Origin: Firmicutes bacterium CAG:534
GTDB taxonomy: Bacteria; Bacillota; Clostridia; Lachnospirales; Lachnospiraceae
Assembly: GCA_000436115.1 (NCBI GenBank)
Contig: FR894558.1
Location: 1 to 35,824 of the forward strand
Direction of reading: 5' to 3'
Length of the DNA stretch: 35,824 nucleotides
Shown: in pieces, positions 7,180-15,776 of the stretch
How positions within the stretch are numbered: the stretch's first letter is position 1
Layout of the letters: each line of letters starts with the position of its first letter
The notes under the pieces: model-generated
Told to the model about the DNA's origin: nothing
What the model saw: only the letters and a program-made list of their open reading frames with translations
Databases searched by the model: none
Made by a program: the position numbers and the translations under genes

Positions 7180-9423
7180 ATGGATGTAAACAGGATACTG
7201 GAGCAGTTGAAGCAACTTTTGATTCAACACAGGGAAGAAGAGGCAGAGGCATTTTTACTGGAAAAGCTTGGGCAGGCAGCCCGGCTTGGGGATAGAGAGG
7301 CAATGCTTCTTTTGATGGAGGAAGCAGGACTTAGAGGAGAAGGAGAAGAAGCTTCTCTTTTAAATATTGGGAATGCATTGAGGACGGCAGGGCTTTTGCG
7401 CGAGGCCATGGCGGTTTTTCAGGAAGTAAGGCAGGCCTATGATTACCAGCTGCCACCAAATGATTTCCGCTATGTAGAGCTGTTCCGTAATATGAGTCTT
7501 TTATTTCAGGATATGGGGGATGATGAAAGCGCATGTGACTGTCTGGAACGGGCGCTGGGCATTGCATCCTGTTATAAAGAAGCAAGAATTGAAGTAGCAG
7601 TTATTTATACCAATCTGGCAGTCTCCAAGCTGAAGCTTGGCAGGCAGCAGGAAGCTATTGATGATTTAAAGAAGGCGCTTTCCATCTTTGAAATGGATGA
7701 GGAACATGATTATCACTACAGCGGGGCGCTTTCCGCCATGGGGGAGGCGCAATATGCTGCAGGAAATCTGGAGGAGTCTGCACGATATTATGGACTGGCC
7801 CTTAAGGAGATTGAACGGAACATGGGCAGAAACAAAGCCTATGAGATCACACTTCAAAATCTGAATGCAGTGAAAGCAAAGCTGAGTGAACATCCGGCTA
7901 TCATAGGAGAGTTTGAAAGCGGCTTGGCCCTATGTGAAGCTTTTTATCTGGAATTTGGAGTTCCCATGATCCGGGAAAAATTCCCCGAATATGAAGGTGT
8001 GATCGCAGCCGGTCTGGTAGGAGAGGGATCAGAATGCTTTGGTTTTGATGATGCAGTGTCAAGGGATCGCGATTTTGGCCCGGGCTTTTGCCTTTGGCTG
8101 ACAGATTCTGTTTATGACGAGATCGGAGAAGCGCTTCAAAGGGCATATGAACAGCTTCCTGCCACCTATATGGGAATTACCAGATATGTGACGGCAAATA
8201 CAAACCGGAGAGTGGGCGTGTTCCGGATTGGAGATTTTTATGAAAATCTGATTGGCCTTAGAGAGGCACCCTCTACCCAAAGCCAGTGGCTCTTTTTGGA
8301 GGATTATCGTTTGGCTACGGCAGTGAACGGTAAGGTATTTCGAGATGATCTGGGAGAGTTTTCCCGTATCCGCAGCGAAATAGCAAGGTATTATCCGGAG
8401 GAGGTCAGGGTCAGGAAAATAGCAAGACAGGCTGCTCTTATGGCACAGTCCGGTCAGTATAATTATCAGAGGATGTTTGGAAGAGGCGATAAGGTAACGG
8501 CAAAGATCGCCTTGTCAGAATTTATGAAGCATACCATGGCAATGGTGTATCTGCTCAACCGGACTTATGCTCCTTTTTATAAGTGGCTCCATAAGGGCAT
8601 GGAAAGACTAAGGATTCTGCCGGAGATCGGGGAAATTTTAAATGTTCTGGCCGACTACCCCAATGGAGATGAACGAATTCCGCAGACCATTGAAATGATA
8701 GTGGCGATGATCATTGCGGAAATGAAAAAACAGGGACTGACAAGCGGCGAGGATCATTACCTGGATCATCACACGGACAAGATCCTGCATAGCATTTCTC
8801 AGAAGAAGGAAAGCAGGGAGACCGTAAAGGAGGCATTGATCGGGGAGCTGATCAGGCTGGAATGGAATGACCTCATAAAAGCTCAAATAGAAGGAACCGA
8901 AGGACAGGACGATTTTCAGACCTATGCTATGACGCAGGAGGGAAAATATCAGACCTGGAATGAGGAAATGCTGCGGAGTTATATCAGTGATTTCCACCGG
9001 GCAGATGACAGAGACTTTAATCTGATTTCCGAGAAATACGGCAGAATGCTGAAAACAACATTTCCGGTCAGGTATCAGAAAATAGCGGAAACGCTGCCGG
9101 TACTTTCCCAGGTAAAGGAAGAGATCATAGAAGAGATTGTTGGAATTCAGGTTAAGTGGATGGAGGAGCTGGCGCAAAGATACCCCAAAGCAGCAGGAAA
9201 GGCAGGAGGTATCCATACAAAGGAGGATCAGCCCTTCCGGATTTCCTATGAGACCTGTCAGCGGGGAGAATTATCAACCTATTCAGAAAACACACTGGAT
9301 CTGTATGGAAAATTTATTGCGGGACTGTGCAGAGAAAATAGAAATCTGCCGGAAATGATTATGACAAACACAGCTCAGCTATACGGGTATGCATCCTTGG
9401 AGGAATTGGAGCAAGCGCTTTAG
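7180..9423 (+). CDS. TPR - DUF4037 (nucleotidyltransferase-like) - DUF4125 fusion protein
   Basis: A 747-residue cytoplasmic protein in three parts. Residues ~50-235 form helical TPR-type repeats (for example NLAVSKLKLGRQQEAIDDLKKAL and GEAQYAAGNLEESARYYGLAL). Residues ~245-520 look like DUF4037, with the nucleotidyltransferase-like signature GEGSECFGFDD followed by SRDRDFGPGFCLWL, giving a G-S and a D-x-D pair. Residues ~555-745 look like DUF4125, with W-rich and tyrosine-rich helices (YQTWNEEMLRSYISDF, EKYGRMLKTTFPVRY) and the family ending around SYETCQRGELSTYSENTLDLY. The activity is unknown; nucleotide transfer is inference from the motif alone. GGAGG precedes the ATG, and the gene follows the patatin gene by 16 nt, so a functional link is plausible but unproven. 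Confidence 0.75.
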   Translation: MDVNRILEQLKQLLIQHREEEAEAFLLEKLGQAARLGDREAMLLLMEEAGLRGEGEEASLLNIGNALRTAGLLREAMAVFQEVRQAYDYQLPPNDFRYVELFRNMSLLFQDMGDDESACDCLERALGIASCYKEARIEVAVIYTNLAVSKLKLGRQQEAIDDLKKALSIFEMDEEHDYHYSGALSAMGEAQYAAGNLEESARYYGLALKEIERNMGRNKAYEITLQNLNAVKAKLSEHPAIIGEFESGLALCEAFYLEFGVPMIREKFPEYEGVIAAGLVGEGSECFGFDDAVSRDRDFGPGFCLWLTDSVYDEIGEALQRAYEQLPATYMGITRYVTANTNRRVGVFRIGDFYENLIGLREAPSTQSQWLFLEDYRLATAVNGKVFRDDLGEFSRIRSEIARYYPEEVRVRKIARQAALMAQSGQYNYQRMFGRGDKVTAKIALSEFMKHTMAMVYLLNRTYAPFYKWLHKGMERLRILPEIGEILNVLADYPNGDERIPQTIEMIVAMIIAEMKKQGLTSGEDHYLDHHTDKILHSISQKKESRETVKEALIGELIRLEWNDLIKAQIEGTEGQDDFQTYAMTQEGKYQTWNEEMLRSYISDFHRADDRDFNLISEKYGRMLKTTFPVRYQKIAETLPVLSQVKEEIIEEIVGIQVKWMEELAQRYPKAAGKAGGIHTKEDQPFRISYETCQRGELSTYSENTLDLYGKFIAGLCRENRNLPEMIMTNTAQLYGYASLEELEQAL

Positions 9424-9430
9424 AAAGGCA

Positions 9431-9471
9431 AAAACCTGTTGTATATTCTTTCTTTATACAACAGGTTTTTT
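9431..9471. terminator. bidirectional intrinsic terminator
   Basis: AAAACCTGTTGTATA (9431-9445) pairs perfectly with TATACAACAGGTTTT (9455-9469), giving T-runs on both strands. It serves the plus-strand TPR-DUF4037-DUF4125 gene and the minus-strand amidase gene that converge here. Confidence 0.88.
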
Positions 9472-9476
9472 ATGAG

Positions 9477-10004
9477 TTAGGACAGTGACATTAGTATGCC
9501 GTCGGCAATAGCCTGGGCCGTCTGCTGAAAGCGGCTGTCAAACAGCATATTGTCCCGTTCTGTGTTGATGAAACCGGTTTCCACAAGAACAGCGGGCATA
9601 TTGGTCTGGCGTAAAACGGCCAGGTTAGTACGTTCCTGTATCCCCTGGTTAACATAGCCTACCATTTCAAGCTGGCGGTTAATGTTGCGTGCCATTTGCT
9701 CGGCGGCGCCGCCTTTATTGTACACAAGGCTTTCGATGCCGGTATACTGGTTGTCATAGGGACTGGAATTGCGATGGATGGATACAAAGTAATCTGCACC
9801 GGATTCATTTCCTTTTTGTGCTTTTCTGGAAGGGGATTCATAAATATCATCTGTTCTGGTATAAAGGACATTGACACCGGCATTTTCCAGAATTCTGCCA
9901 ACAGCTAAGGTAAGGCGCAGATTGTCATCTTTTTCGCGGCGCCCAAGATAGGTGGCACCAAAATCTGAACCGCCGTGTCCTGCGTCAAGTATGATGGTTG
10001 CCAT
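9477..10004 (-). CDS. N-acetylmuramoyl-L-alanine amidase, CwlC-like
   Basis: A 175-residue Amidase_3 domain with nothing added. Zinc ligands are His10 (DAGHGG), Glu24 (REKDDN) and His77 (SIHRNS), and the catalytic Glu142 is in VETGFIN. The enzyme cleaves the amide bond between N-acetylmuramic acid and L-alanine in peptidoglycan. There is no signal peptide or cell-wall-binding repeat, an arrangement like B. subtilis CwlC, which acts from inside the mother cell during lysis at the end of sporulation. The start at 10004 is fixed by GGAGG (minus strand, 10013-10017); an upstream in-frame ATG at 10046 lacks a site. A sigma-K-like promoter (10032-10060) supports a sporulation role. The gene is monocistronic and ends at the shared terminator. 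Confidence 0.9.
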   Translation of the reverse strand: MATIILDAGHGGSDFGATYLGRREKDDNLRLTLAVGRILENAGVNVLYTRTDDIYESPSRKAQKGNESGADYFVSIHRNSSPYDNQYTGIESLVYNKGGAAEQMARNINRQLEMVGYVNQGIQERTNLAVLRQTNMPAVLVETGFINTERDNMLFDSRFQQTAQAIADGILMSLS

Positions 10005-10031
10005 AATAATAACCTCCGGAGTTCCTTCTTG

Positions 10032-10060
10032 TATCCTATGCTGCATCAGAAAAAAAGGTA
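10032..10060 (-). promoter_or_regulatory. candidate sigma-K (late mother-cell) promoter of the amidase gene
   Basis: On the minus strand CATAGGATA (10032-10040) matches the sigma-K -10 consensus CATAnnnTA at all six defined bases. TACC (10057-10060), with the expected AC core, lies 16 bp upstream. The implied transcript start leaves a short leader holding the GGAGG site. No sigma-A promoter of comparable quality is seen. Confidence 0.5.
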
Positions 10061-10103
10061 CGGCAAAAGCAGACCCATGAAAGCCAGAAACAGAAACAAA
10101 AAG

Positions 10104-10167
10104 GAAAGAATATAGAAAAAAAGAATAAGGGAAAGAACATAGAAGAAAGAATAAGGGAAAGATAAAA
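10104..10167 (+). repeat. imperfect purine-rich tandem repeat ahead of the MATE gene
   Basis: Two near-identical units of 27 and 26 bp (10104-10130 and 10131-10156) both begin GAAAGAA and end AAAGAATAAGG. A partial third copy runs into the start codon. The repeat is nearly all purine on the plus strand and offers several Shine-Dalgarno-like GGGAAAG segments. It may affect translation of the exporter; copy number could vary by slippage. Confidence 0.6.
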
Positions 10168-11531
10168 TGGAAAAGACAAAAAAGAGTTATGAGATTGATA
10201 TGTGTAATGGCCCCTTGTTTGGGAAAATACTGATCTTCACATTGCCGCTTATGCTTTCTGGAATATTACAACTGTTATTTAATGCTGCGGACGTGGTGGT
10301 AGTGGGAAGGTTTGCAGGAAATGAGTCTCTTGCGGCAGTGGGATCTACAGGAGCGCTCACCAATCTGCTGGTCAATCTTTTTATTGGACTTTCTGTGGGA
10401 GCCAATGTGCTGGTTGCAAGATATTATGGCGCCAGGCAGGAGGAGGAAGTCAGTCAGACGGTACATACCTCGATCCTGATCAGCCTGATCGGAGGAGTTC
10501 TGCTTGCCGTGGCCGGTGTGATCCTGGCAAGGCCGCTGCTGAAGCTGATGGATACGCCGGAGGATGTGATCGATCTTTCCGTAAGGTATATGCAGATTTA
10601 CTTTATGGGGATGCCGGTGATGCTTCTCTTTAATTTCGGAAGTGCCATTCTGCGGGCTATCGGGGACACAAGACGGCCGTTATTTTATTTGAGTATAGCG
10701 GGAGTGATCAACGTGATCCTTAATCTGGTGTTTGTGATCTGCTTTAAGCTGGGCGTGGCAGGGGTTGCGATAGCGACTGTTATCTCACAATGCGTATCGG
10801 CATCCTTCATTATCAGCTGTCTGGTGAAAAGCGAAGGCTGCTTTAGGTTATGCAGGGAAAAGCTGCATTTGAGTAAGGACAAGCTGAAAAAGATTGCAGC
10901 CATTGGCCTGCCTGCAGGAATTCAGGGATCGCTGTTTTCCATTTCCAATGTGCTGATCCAGTCTTCGGTAAACTCCTTTGGATCTGTAGCCATGGCCGGA
11001 AATACGGCAGGAGCAAATGTGGAGGGCTTTGTTTACACGGCTATGAACTCTGTGCATCAGACGGCTGTAAGCTTTACCAGTCAAAATCTTGGGGGAAGAC
11101 GATATGACAGGATCAATAAGATCCTGATAGAGTGTCTTCTTTTTGTATCAGTGATCGGACTTGTAATGGGGAATGGAGCTGTTTTGTTCGGAAACCAGAT
11201 CGTGAGTCTTTATACAACGGATCAGACAGTCATTAATTACGGAGTGCATCGAATGCTGTATATCTGCGCACCGTATTTTCTGTGTGGTATTATGGATGTT
11301 ATGGTAGGAAGCATCAGGGGGCTGGGGTATGCTGTTATGCCAATGATCGTTTCCCTGCTCGGCGCCTGTGTGTTCCGGGTGATCTGGATCTGTACTGTTT
11401 TTCAGTGGGACAGAACACTGGAAACCCTTTATCTTTCCTATCCTGTTTCCTGGACACTTACTGCCCTTGCGCATGTAGTCTGCTTTGTGATCGTCAGAAG
11501 AAAGCTGGAAAGAGGAAAAGCTGAGGCTTAA
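10167..11531 (+). CDS. MATE family multidrug/cation exporter
   Basis: A 454-residue inner-membrane protein with about 12 hydrophobic helices in two similar halves. The first helix region contains FTLPLMLSGILQLLFNAADV and VVVGRFAGNESLAAVG, and the family segment GLSVGANVLVARYYGA follows. The second half has the equivalent AIGLPAGIQGSLFSISNVLIQ and MAGNTAGANVEGF. MATE proteins export cationic drugs or metabolites using a Na+ or H+ gradient; the substrate here is unknown. The length is typical. The ATG at 10167 is preceded by purine-rich repeats. It begins a same-strand run that continues through the HAD, AroA and HflX genes. Confidence 0.92.
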   Translation: MEKTKKSYEIDMCNGPLFGKILIFTLPLMLSGILQLLFNAADVVVVGRFAGNESLAAVGSTGALTNLLVNLFIGLSVGANVLVARYYGARQEEEVSQTVHTSILISLIGGVLLAVAGVILARPLLKLMDTPEDVIDLSVRYMQIYFMGMPVMLLFNFGSAILRAIGDTRRPLFYLSIAGVINVILNLVFVICFKLGVAGVAIATVISQCVSASFIISCLVKSEGCFRLCREKLHLSKDKLKKIAAIGLPAGIQGSLFSISNVLIQSSVNSFGSVAMAGNTAGANVEGFVYTAMNSVHQTAVSFTSQNLGGRRYDRINKILIECLLFVSVIGLVMGNGAVLFGNQIVSLYTTDQTVINYGVHRMLYICAPYFLCGIMDVMVGSIRGLGYAVMPMIVSLLGACVFRVIWICTVFQWDRTLETLYLSYPVSWTLTALAHVVCFVIVRRKLERGKAEA

Positions 11532-11587
11532 AAGAAGAAGCTTCATACAAGAGGTAAATAAAATAGAAGTTGGAAATGAGGAGAAGT

Positions 11588-12238
11588 ATGAAAAAATATC
11601 AGGCTATCATTTTTGATCTGGATGGAACGCTTTTAAATACTCTGGAGGATCTGATGGACAGTGTGAATTTTGCCTTGAGGCAGTTTCAGATGTCGGAAAG
11701 ATCTTTAGAGCAGATCAGGTGCTCGGTGGGAAATGGAGTAAGAAGGTTGATGGAGCTTTCTGTACCGGAAGGACTGCAAAATCCTGAATTTGAAGAGGTT
11801 TTTCAGACTTTTCAGACTCATTATACAGAGCACTGCAACGATAAGACACAGTTATATCCCGGCATTGCCCTGCTGCTGCAAAGGTTAAAAGCCCGGGGCG
11901 TAAAAATGGCTATTGTATCCAATAAGTATCACGAAGCAGTGCAGGAACTGAAAGAAATGTATTTTAAGGAATACCTTTCCGTTGCGATTGGCGAAAAAGA
12001 AGGAGTACGGAAGAAACCGGCTCCTGATACGGTAATAGAAGCCTTAAGGGAACTGGAGATCACAAAGGAACAGGCTGTTTATGTAGGGGATTCGGATGTG
12101 GATTTGAAAACTGCCGCTAACTCGGGAATGGACTGCCTTTCTGTTACCTGGGGATTTCGTACGAAGGAGGAGCTTCTTGCAGCGGGAGCAACTGTTATGA
12201 TAAATGATCCGGAAGAAATATTGAGATTTGTAAATTAA
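11588..12238 (+). CDS. HAD-family hydrolase, phosphoglycolate phosphatase-like
   Basis: A 216-residue HAD hydrolase with motif I FDLDGTLLNT (Asp10 nucleophile and Asp12 acid/base), motif II IVSNKYH, a Lys in RKKPAPDT, and motif IV YVGDSDVDLKTA. The helical cap lies between motifs I and II, as in the Gph/PGP group. It probably dephosphorylates small phosphate esters such as 2-phosphoglycolate; substrates in this family are hard to predict. The ATG at 11588 matches the usual family start just before the first beta strand. AGGAG is close to it (4 nt), and ATG 11576 is an alternative. Confidence 0.85.
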   Translation: MKKYQAIIFDLDGTLLNTLEDLMDSVNFALRQFQMSERSLEQIRCSVGNGVRRLMELSVPEGLQNPEFEEVFQTFQTHYTEHCNDKTQLYPGIALLLQRLKARGVKMAIVSNKYHEAVQELKEMYFKEYLSVAIGEKEGVRKKPAPDTVIEALRELEITKEQAVYVGDSDVDLKTAANSGMDCLSVTWGFRTKEELLAAGATVMINDPEEILRFVN

Positions 12239-12291
12239 ATCAAGATTAAACAAATGAAAATTCGGCTTTTAAGAAAGATATGAGGACGATT

Positions 12292-13635
12292 ATGAACATC
12301 AATGAAATGACAAGTTACCATGTTCCCAGGCTGAGGGAGGGAAGAACGATTAAGGTCAGTGTTCCGGGATCAAAAAGTATAACGAACAGAGCGCTTCTGC
12401 TGGCAGCTTTGTCAAATAAAAGGTGTTATTTATCCGGAGTTCTTTTCAGCGATGACTCCAGGGCCTTTCTGGACAGCCTTATGAAGCTTGGTTTTTTTGT
12501 GGAAATAAAGGAAGAGGAAAAAAGTGTTGTTTTACAGGGGACAGGGGGAAGAATTCCCAATCCCAGAGCAACGATAAATGTAAGGAGCGCAGGAACGGCA
12601 GCCAGATTTTTGACGGTATTTCTGGCACTGGCGGGAGGCGAGTATGAGCTTCAGGCTTCTGAACAGATGTGCAAGCGTCCTATGCAGCCTTTGCTGGAAA
12701 TACTACAAAAAGCAGGTGTTATTTTTGAATATCATGGGGAAGAAGGACATTTTCCGTTTACCATGCGTTCTGGCGGCGTCATGGAAAAGGAAGGAGATCT
12801 GCCAGGGCTTTTCCTTCATGAGGTTTCTGTGGATACCGAGGTAAGCAGTCAGTTTGCCAGTGCGCTTATGATGTCTGGTGTGCTGCTGGAAAAAGGGCTT
12901 CTCATTCATATGGTTGGAGACCGCGTGGAGGGAGCTTACATCAAAATGACCTTATCCATGATGAGGCAGTTTGGAATTGATGCGGAAATGAAAAATGGCA
13001 CATGTTATGTTAAGAACACGAAGGATTTCGGACTTTCAGAATATGAGATTGAACCGGATGTATCAGGGGCCTGCTATTTTTATGCCATGGCTCCCCTTTT
13101 GAAAACAGAGGTGACGGTATTTGGCGTACATAAGAACTCTCTGCAGGGAGATATTAAATTTCTGGAAGCCCTGCAGCAGATGGGCTGTTCCCTATATGAG
13201 GAAGCGGAGGGCATCAGACTTTCGGGAAGATCCTTATCGGCATACCATGGTCTTGAGATTTCCATGAAGGATTTTTCGGATCAGACTATGACTATGGCAG
13301 CGATCGCTCCCTTTGCAGATACGCCGACCCTGATAAAGAACGTGGGACATATTCAGTTTCAGGAGTCAGACAGGCTTCATGCCATTTTGAAGGAACTAAG
13401 CAGAATGGGAATCCGCTGTGAAGAGGTGAAGGAGGAGGCAGGGCTCAGGATTTATCCGGGGGAGATCCGAGAAGCCCAGGTGGAGACCTACGAGGATCAC
13501 CGGATGGCTATGGCGTTTTCCCTGCCGGGGGTTAAAACAGGGAAAATTACCATAAAAAATCCGGGATGCTGCAGAAAGACCTTTGAATCTTACTTTGAAT
13601 TGATCGACATGCTTGCAGACGGGCAAGAGGTATGA
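12292..13635 (+). CDS. aroA: 3-phosphoshikimate 1-carboxyvinyltransferase (EPSP synthase)
   Basis: A 447-residue EPSP synthase, the sixth step of the shikimate pathway, joining PEP and shikimate-3-phosphate. The shikimate-binding PGSKSITNRALLLAAL, the SAGTAARFLT loop, KRPMQPLL, SSQFASALMMSG, DVSGACYF, ESDRLHAI, DHRMAMAFS and the C-terminal NPGCCRKTFESYF are in the usual order. GAGGA five bases before the ATG at 12292 makes this start more likely than the ATG at 12280. No other aromatic amino acid gene is adjacent. HflX follows after 7 nt, suggesting coupled expression. Confidence 0.93.
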   Translation: MNINEMTSYHVPRLREGRTIKVSVPGSKSITNRALLLAALSNKRCYLSGVLFSDDSRAFLDSLMKLGFFVEIKEEEKSVVLQGTGGRIPNPRATINVRSAGTAARFLTVFLALAGGEYELQASEQMCKRPMQPLLEILQKAGVIFEYHGEEGHFPFTMRSGGVMEKEGDLPGLFLHEVSVDTEVSSQFASALMMSGVLLEKGLLIHMVGDRVEGAYIKMTLSMMRQFGIDAEMKNGTCYVKNTKDFGLSEYEIEPDVSGACYFYAMAPLLKTEVTVFGVHKNSLQGDIKFLEALQQMGCSLYEEAEGIRLSGRSLSAYHGLEISMKDFSDQTMTMAAIAPFADTPTLIKNVGHIQFQESDRLHAILKELSRMGIRCEEVKEEAGLRIYPGEIREAQVETYEDHRMAMAFSLPGVKTGKITIKNPGCCRKTFESYFELIDMLADGQEV

Positions 13636-13642
13636 GGTGAAA

Positions 13643-14959
13643 ATGGAAGAAAGAGTTTTACTGGCAGGAGCCGACTTTGAGAGGAATCCGGGAGAGTTTG
13701 AAAGATCCATGGAAGAACTGGAAAAGCTGGCGCAGGCATGCAATATGGAAGTGGCAGGCATCGTTACCCAGAGGATGGGTGAGATGAATAAGGGGCTTTA
13801 TGTCGGAAGCGGCAAGGTACAGGAGATCAAAGAAGCAGTGAAAGCATTGGAGGCGGAGCTGGTTATTTTTAATGATACCTTAACCCCTTCCCAGCTAAGA
13901 AATCTAAGCGAAGAGCTTTCCTGCGCAGTGATGGACAGAACAAGCCTGATCCTTGATATTTTTGAAACCAGGGCAAAGACAAGGGAAGCAAAGCTTCAGG
14001 TGGAAACTGCCAGACTACAGTATCTGCTGCCAAGGCTTGTGGGGATGCATCAGGCGCTGACCAGACAGGGGGGAACCAGCGGCAGCATGAGCAGCCGAGG
14101 CGCAGGAGAAAAGAAGCTTGAGCTTGACAGAAGACGGATCGAGCACCGGATCTCGGAACTGAACAAGGAACTGAAAGAGGTAGAACGGGAGCGGGAGGTA
14201 CAGAGGAAAAAGCGACTTTCTTCCAGGCTTCCGCTGGTAGCTCTTGTAGGATATACCAATGCGGGAAAGTCAACGATCATGAACGGACTGGTGGAACGGT
14301 ATGTGGGAGAGGAAACGAAAAAAGTTCTGGAAAAGGACATGCTTTTTGCTACCCTTGATACCACCGTCAGAAGGATCGATACAGGAAATAACCACGATTT
14401 TCTCCTATCAGATACCGTAGGCTTTATCCACAAGCTTCCTCATGGACTGGTCAAAGCGTTTCGATCCACCCTGGAGGAAGTAAAAAATGCGGATCTGCTG
14501 CTTCAGGTGGTGGACAGATCGGATCCCTATTATCGCGAGCAGATGGAGACAACGCAAAAGACGCTGCAGGAGCTTGGGGCGGAGAAAATTCCCATGCTGG
14601 TTGTATATAATAAGGTGGATCGGCTTGCGGGAGAGCTTTCTTATCCCAAAAGGATGGAAGATAAGCTGTATTTATCGGCGAAAGAAGAGACCTCTCTTAC
14701 GCTTCTGGTACAGACGGTACTTCAGAAGGTTTATGCAGATCTTTTGGAGAAAACATTTCTCATTCCTTATGATCAGGGAAATCTGGTTTCCTATCTGCGT
14801 GAAAATGCCCAGGTGCTTTGCCAGGAATATGAAGAGGAAGGAACTCTTTTGCGGGTAAGGTGCCACCTGGCGGATGCAGAAAAATACAGACAGTACCTTG
14901 ACACAAGAGCTTTAGATCATATGGCTTTAGAAGGGGAAGAAAATGGAAAGACTGAATAA
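13643..14959 (+). CDS. hflX: GTPase HflX
   Basis: A 438-residue ribosome-associated GTPase that splits stalled or stressed 70S ribosomes. An N-terminal HflX domain (~1-185, with YVGSGKVQEIKE and FNDTLTPSQLRNL) precedes a coiled linker with GPGE-like RGAGEKKLELDRRRIEHRI. The G domain follows: G1 GYTNAGKST (~205-213), G3 DTVGFI, G4 NKVD, then a C-terminal extension. The ATG at 13643 has GAGGTG before it; an upstream in-frame ATG at 13613 would overlap aroA. The last 17 bp overlap the next gene's start, so translation is probably coupled. Confidence 0.93.
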   Translation: MEERVLLAGADFERNPGEFERSMEELEKLAQACNMEVAGIVTQRMGEMNKGLYVGSGKVQEIKEAVKALEAELVIFNDTLTPSQLRNLSEELSCAVMDRTSLILDIFETRAKTREAKLQVETARLQYLLPRLVGMHQALTRQGGTSGSMSSRGAGEKKLELDRRRIEHRISELNKELKEVEREREVQRKKRLSSRLPLVALVGYTNAGKSTIMNGLVERYVGEETKKVLEKDMLFATLDTTVRRIDTGNNHDFLLSDTVGFIHKLPHGLVKAFRSTLEEVKNADLLLQVVDRSDPYYREQMETTQKTLQELGAEKIPMLVVYNKVDRLAGELSYPKRMEDKLYLSAKEETSLTLLVQTVLQKVYADLLEKTFLIPYDQGNLVSYLRENAQVLCQEYEEEGTLLRVRCHLADAEKYRQYLDTRALDHMALEGEENGKTE

Positions 14960-15665
14960 ATATCTGGCGTCCTGCGGAGTCTGTTCCAGAAGAGACGCAG
15001 ATGAACTGATCGCACAGGGAAAAGTGACGGTAAATGGGAAAAAGGCGCTTATGGGAATGCAGATCACGGAAGACGACAGGATCTTAGTAGGCGGAAAGCC
15101 GGTAAAGGGGAAAAATGAGAAGGTAGTTTTTGCCTATTACAAACCGGTAGGGGTTGTCTGTACAGAACGCGATAAGTTTGCAGATAAGAAGATCACAGAC
15201 ATGGTAAAATTTCCGGTTCGGGTAACCTATGCAGGAAGGCTGGACAAGGATTCGGAGGGGCTTCTGCTTTTGACCAACGACGGGGATCTGATCCAGGGGA
15301 TGATGCGTGGAAATGCAGGACATGAAAAGGAATATCTGGTGAAGGTAAACCGGGAAATTGACGGGGAATTCCTGGAGCACATGAGAAAAGGGGTTTATTT
15401 AGAGGAACTGAAGCAGACGACAAGGCCCTGCAAGATCGAAAAAATCGGGAAATATACCTTTGCAATCATATTGACCCAGGGAGTTAACAGGCAGATCAGG
15501 CGCATGTGCGCTGCTTTGGGGATGCAAGTTAAGGCTTTGAAGCGTGTAAGGGTAGTGAACATTGAACTTGCAGATTTAAAACCGGGAGAATACCGGCAGA
15601 TACAGGGAGATAAATTACGGACGTTATACAATATTTGCCTGAAAAATAAAGGGATGAGAGAATAA
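14943..15665 (+). CDS. S4-domain rRNA/tRNA pseudouridine synthase, RluF/RsuA-like
   Basis: A 240-residue RsuA-family pseudouridine synthase. The N-terminal S4 RNA-binding domain (RLNKYLASCGVCSRRDADELI, about 1-45) is followed by the catalytic core with AGRLDKDSEGLLLLTNDG (catalytic Asp101) and QGVNRQIRRMCAALG. The short lead-in FAYYKPVGVVCT and the overall layout resemble the RluF subgroup (23S rRNA U2604 in E. coli); the exact target here is uncertain. The ATG lies inside the 3' end of hflX (17-nt overlap). A hairpin just after the stop (15667-15706) could end the transcript. Confidence 0.9.
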   Translation: MERLNKYLASCGVCSRRDADELIAQGKVTVNGKKALMGMQITEDDRILVGGKPVKGKNEKVVFAYYKPVGVVCTERDKFADKKITDMVKFPVRVTYAGRLDKDSEGLLLLTNDGDLIQGMMRGNAGHEKEYLVKVNREIDGEFLEHMRKGVYLEELKQTTRPCKIEKIGKYTFAIILTQGVNRQIRRMCAALGMQVKALKRVRVVNIELADLKPGEYRQIQGDKLRTLYNICLKNKGMRE

Positions 15666-15666
15666 A

Positions 15667-15706
15667 AAGTACAAAATGTGGTAAAAGAAAAATATATTTT
15701 GTACTT
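15667..15706. repeat. AT-rich inverted repeat after the pseudouridine synthase gene
   Basis: AAGTACAAAAT (15667-15677) and ATTTTGTACTT (15696-15706) are perfect inverted copies 18 bp apart. The stem could act as a weak terminator, but no T-run follows directly. An operator for a dimeric regulator ahead of the LigA-like gene is an alternative reading. Confidence 0.5.
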
Positions 15707-15776
15707 GAAGCAATAAAAGAATAATTATGTAAACAAAACGGAATTCCGGAATAAGTTTTATTTTAAGCAGTGGAAT

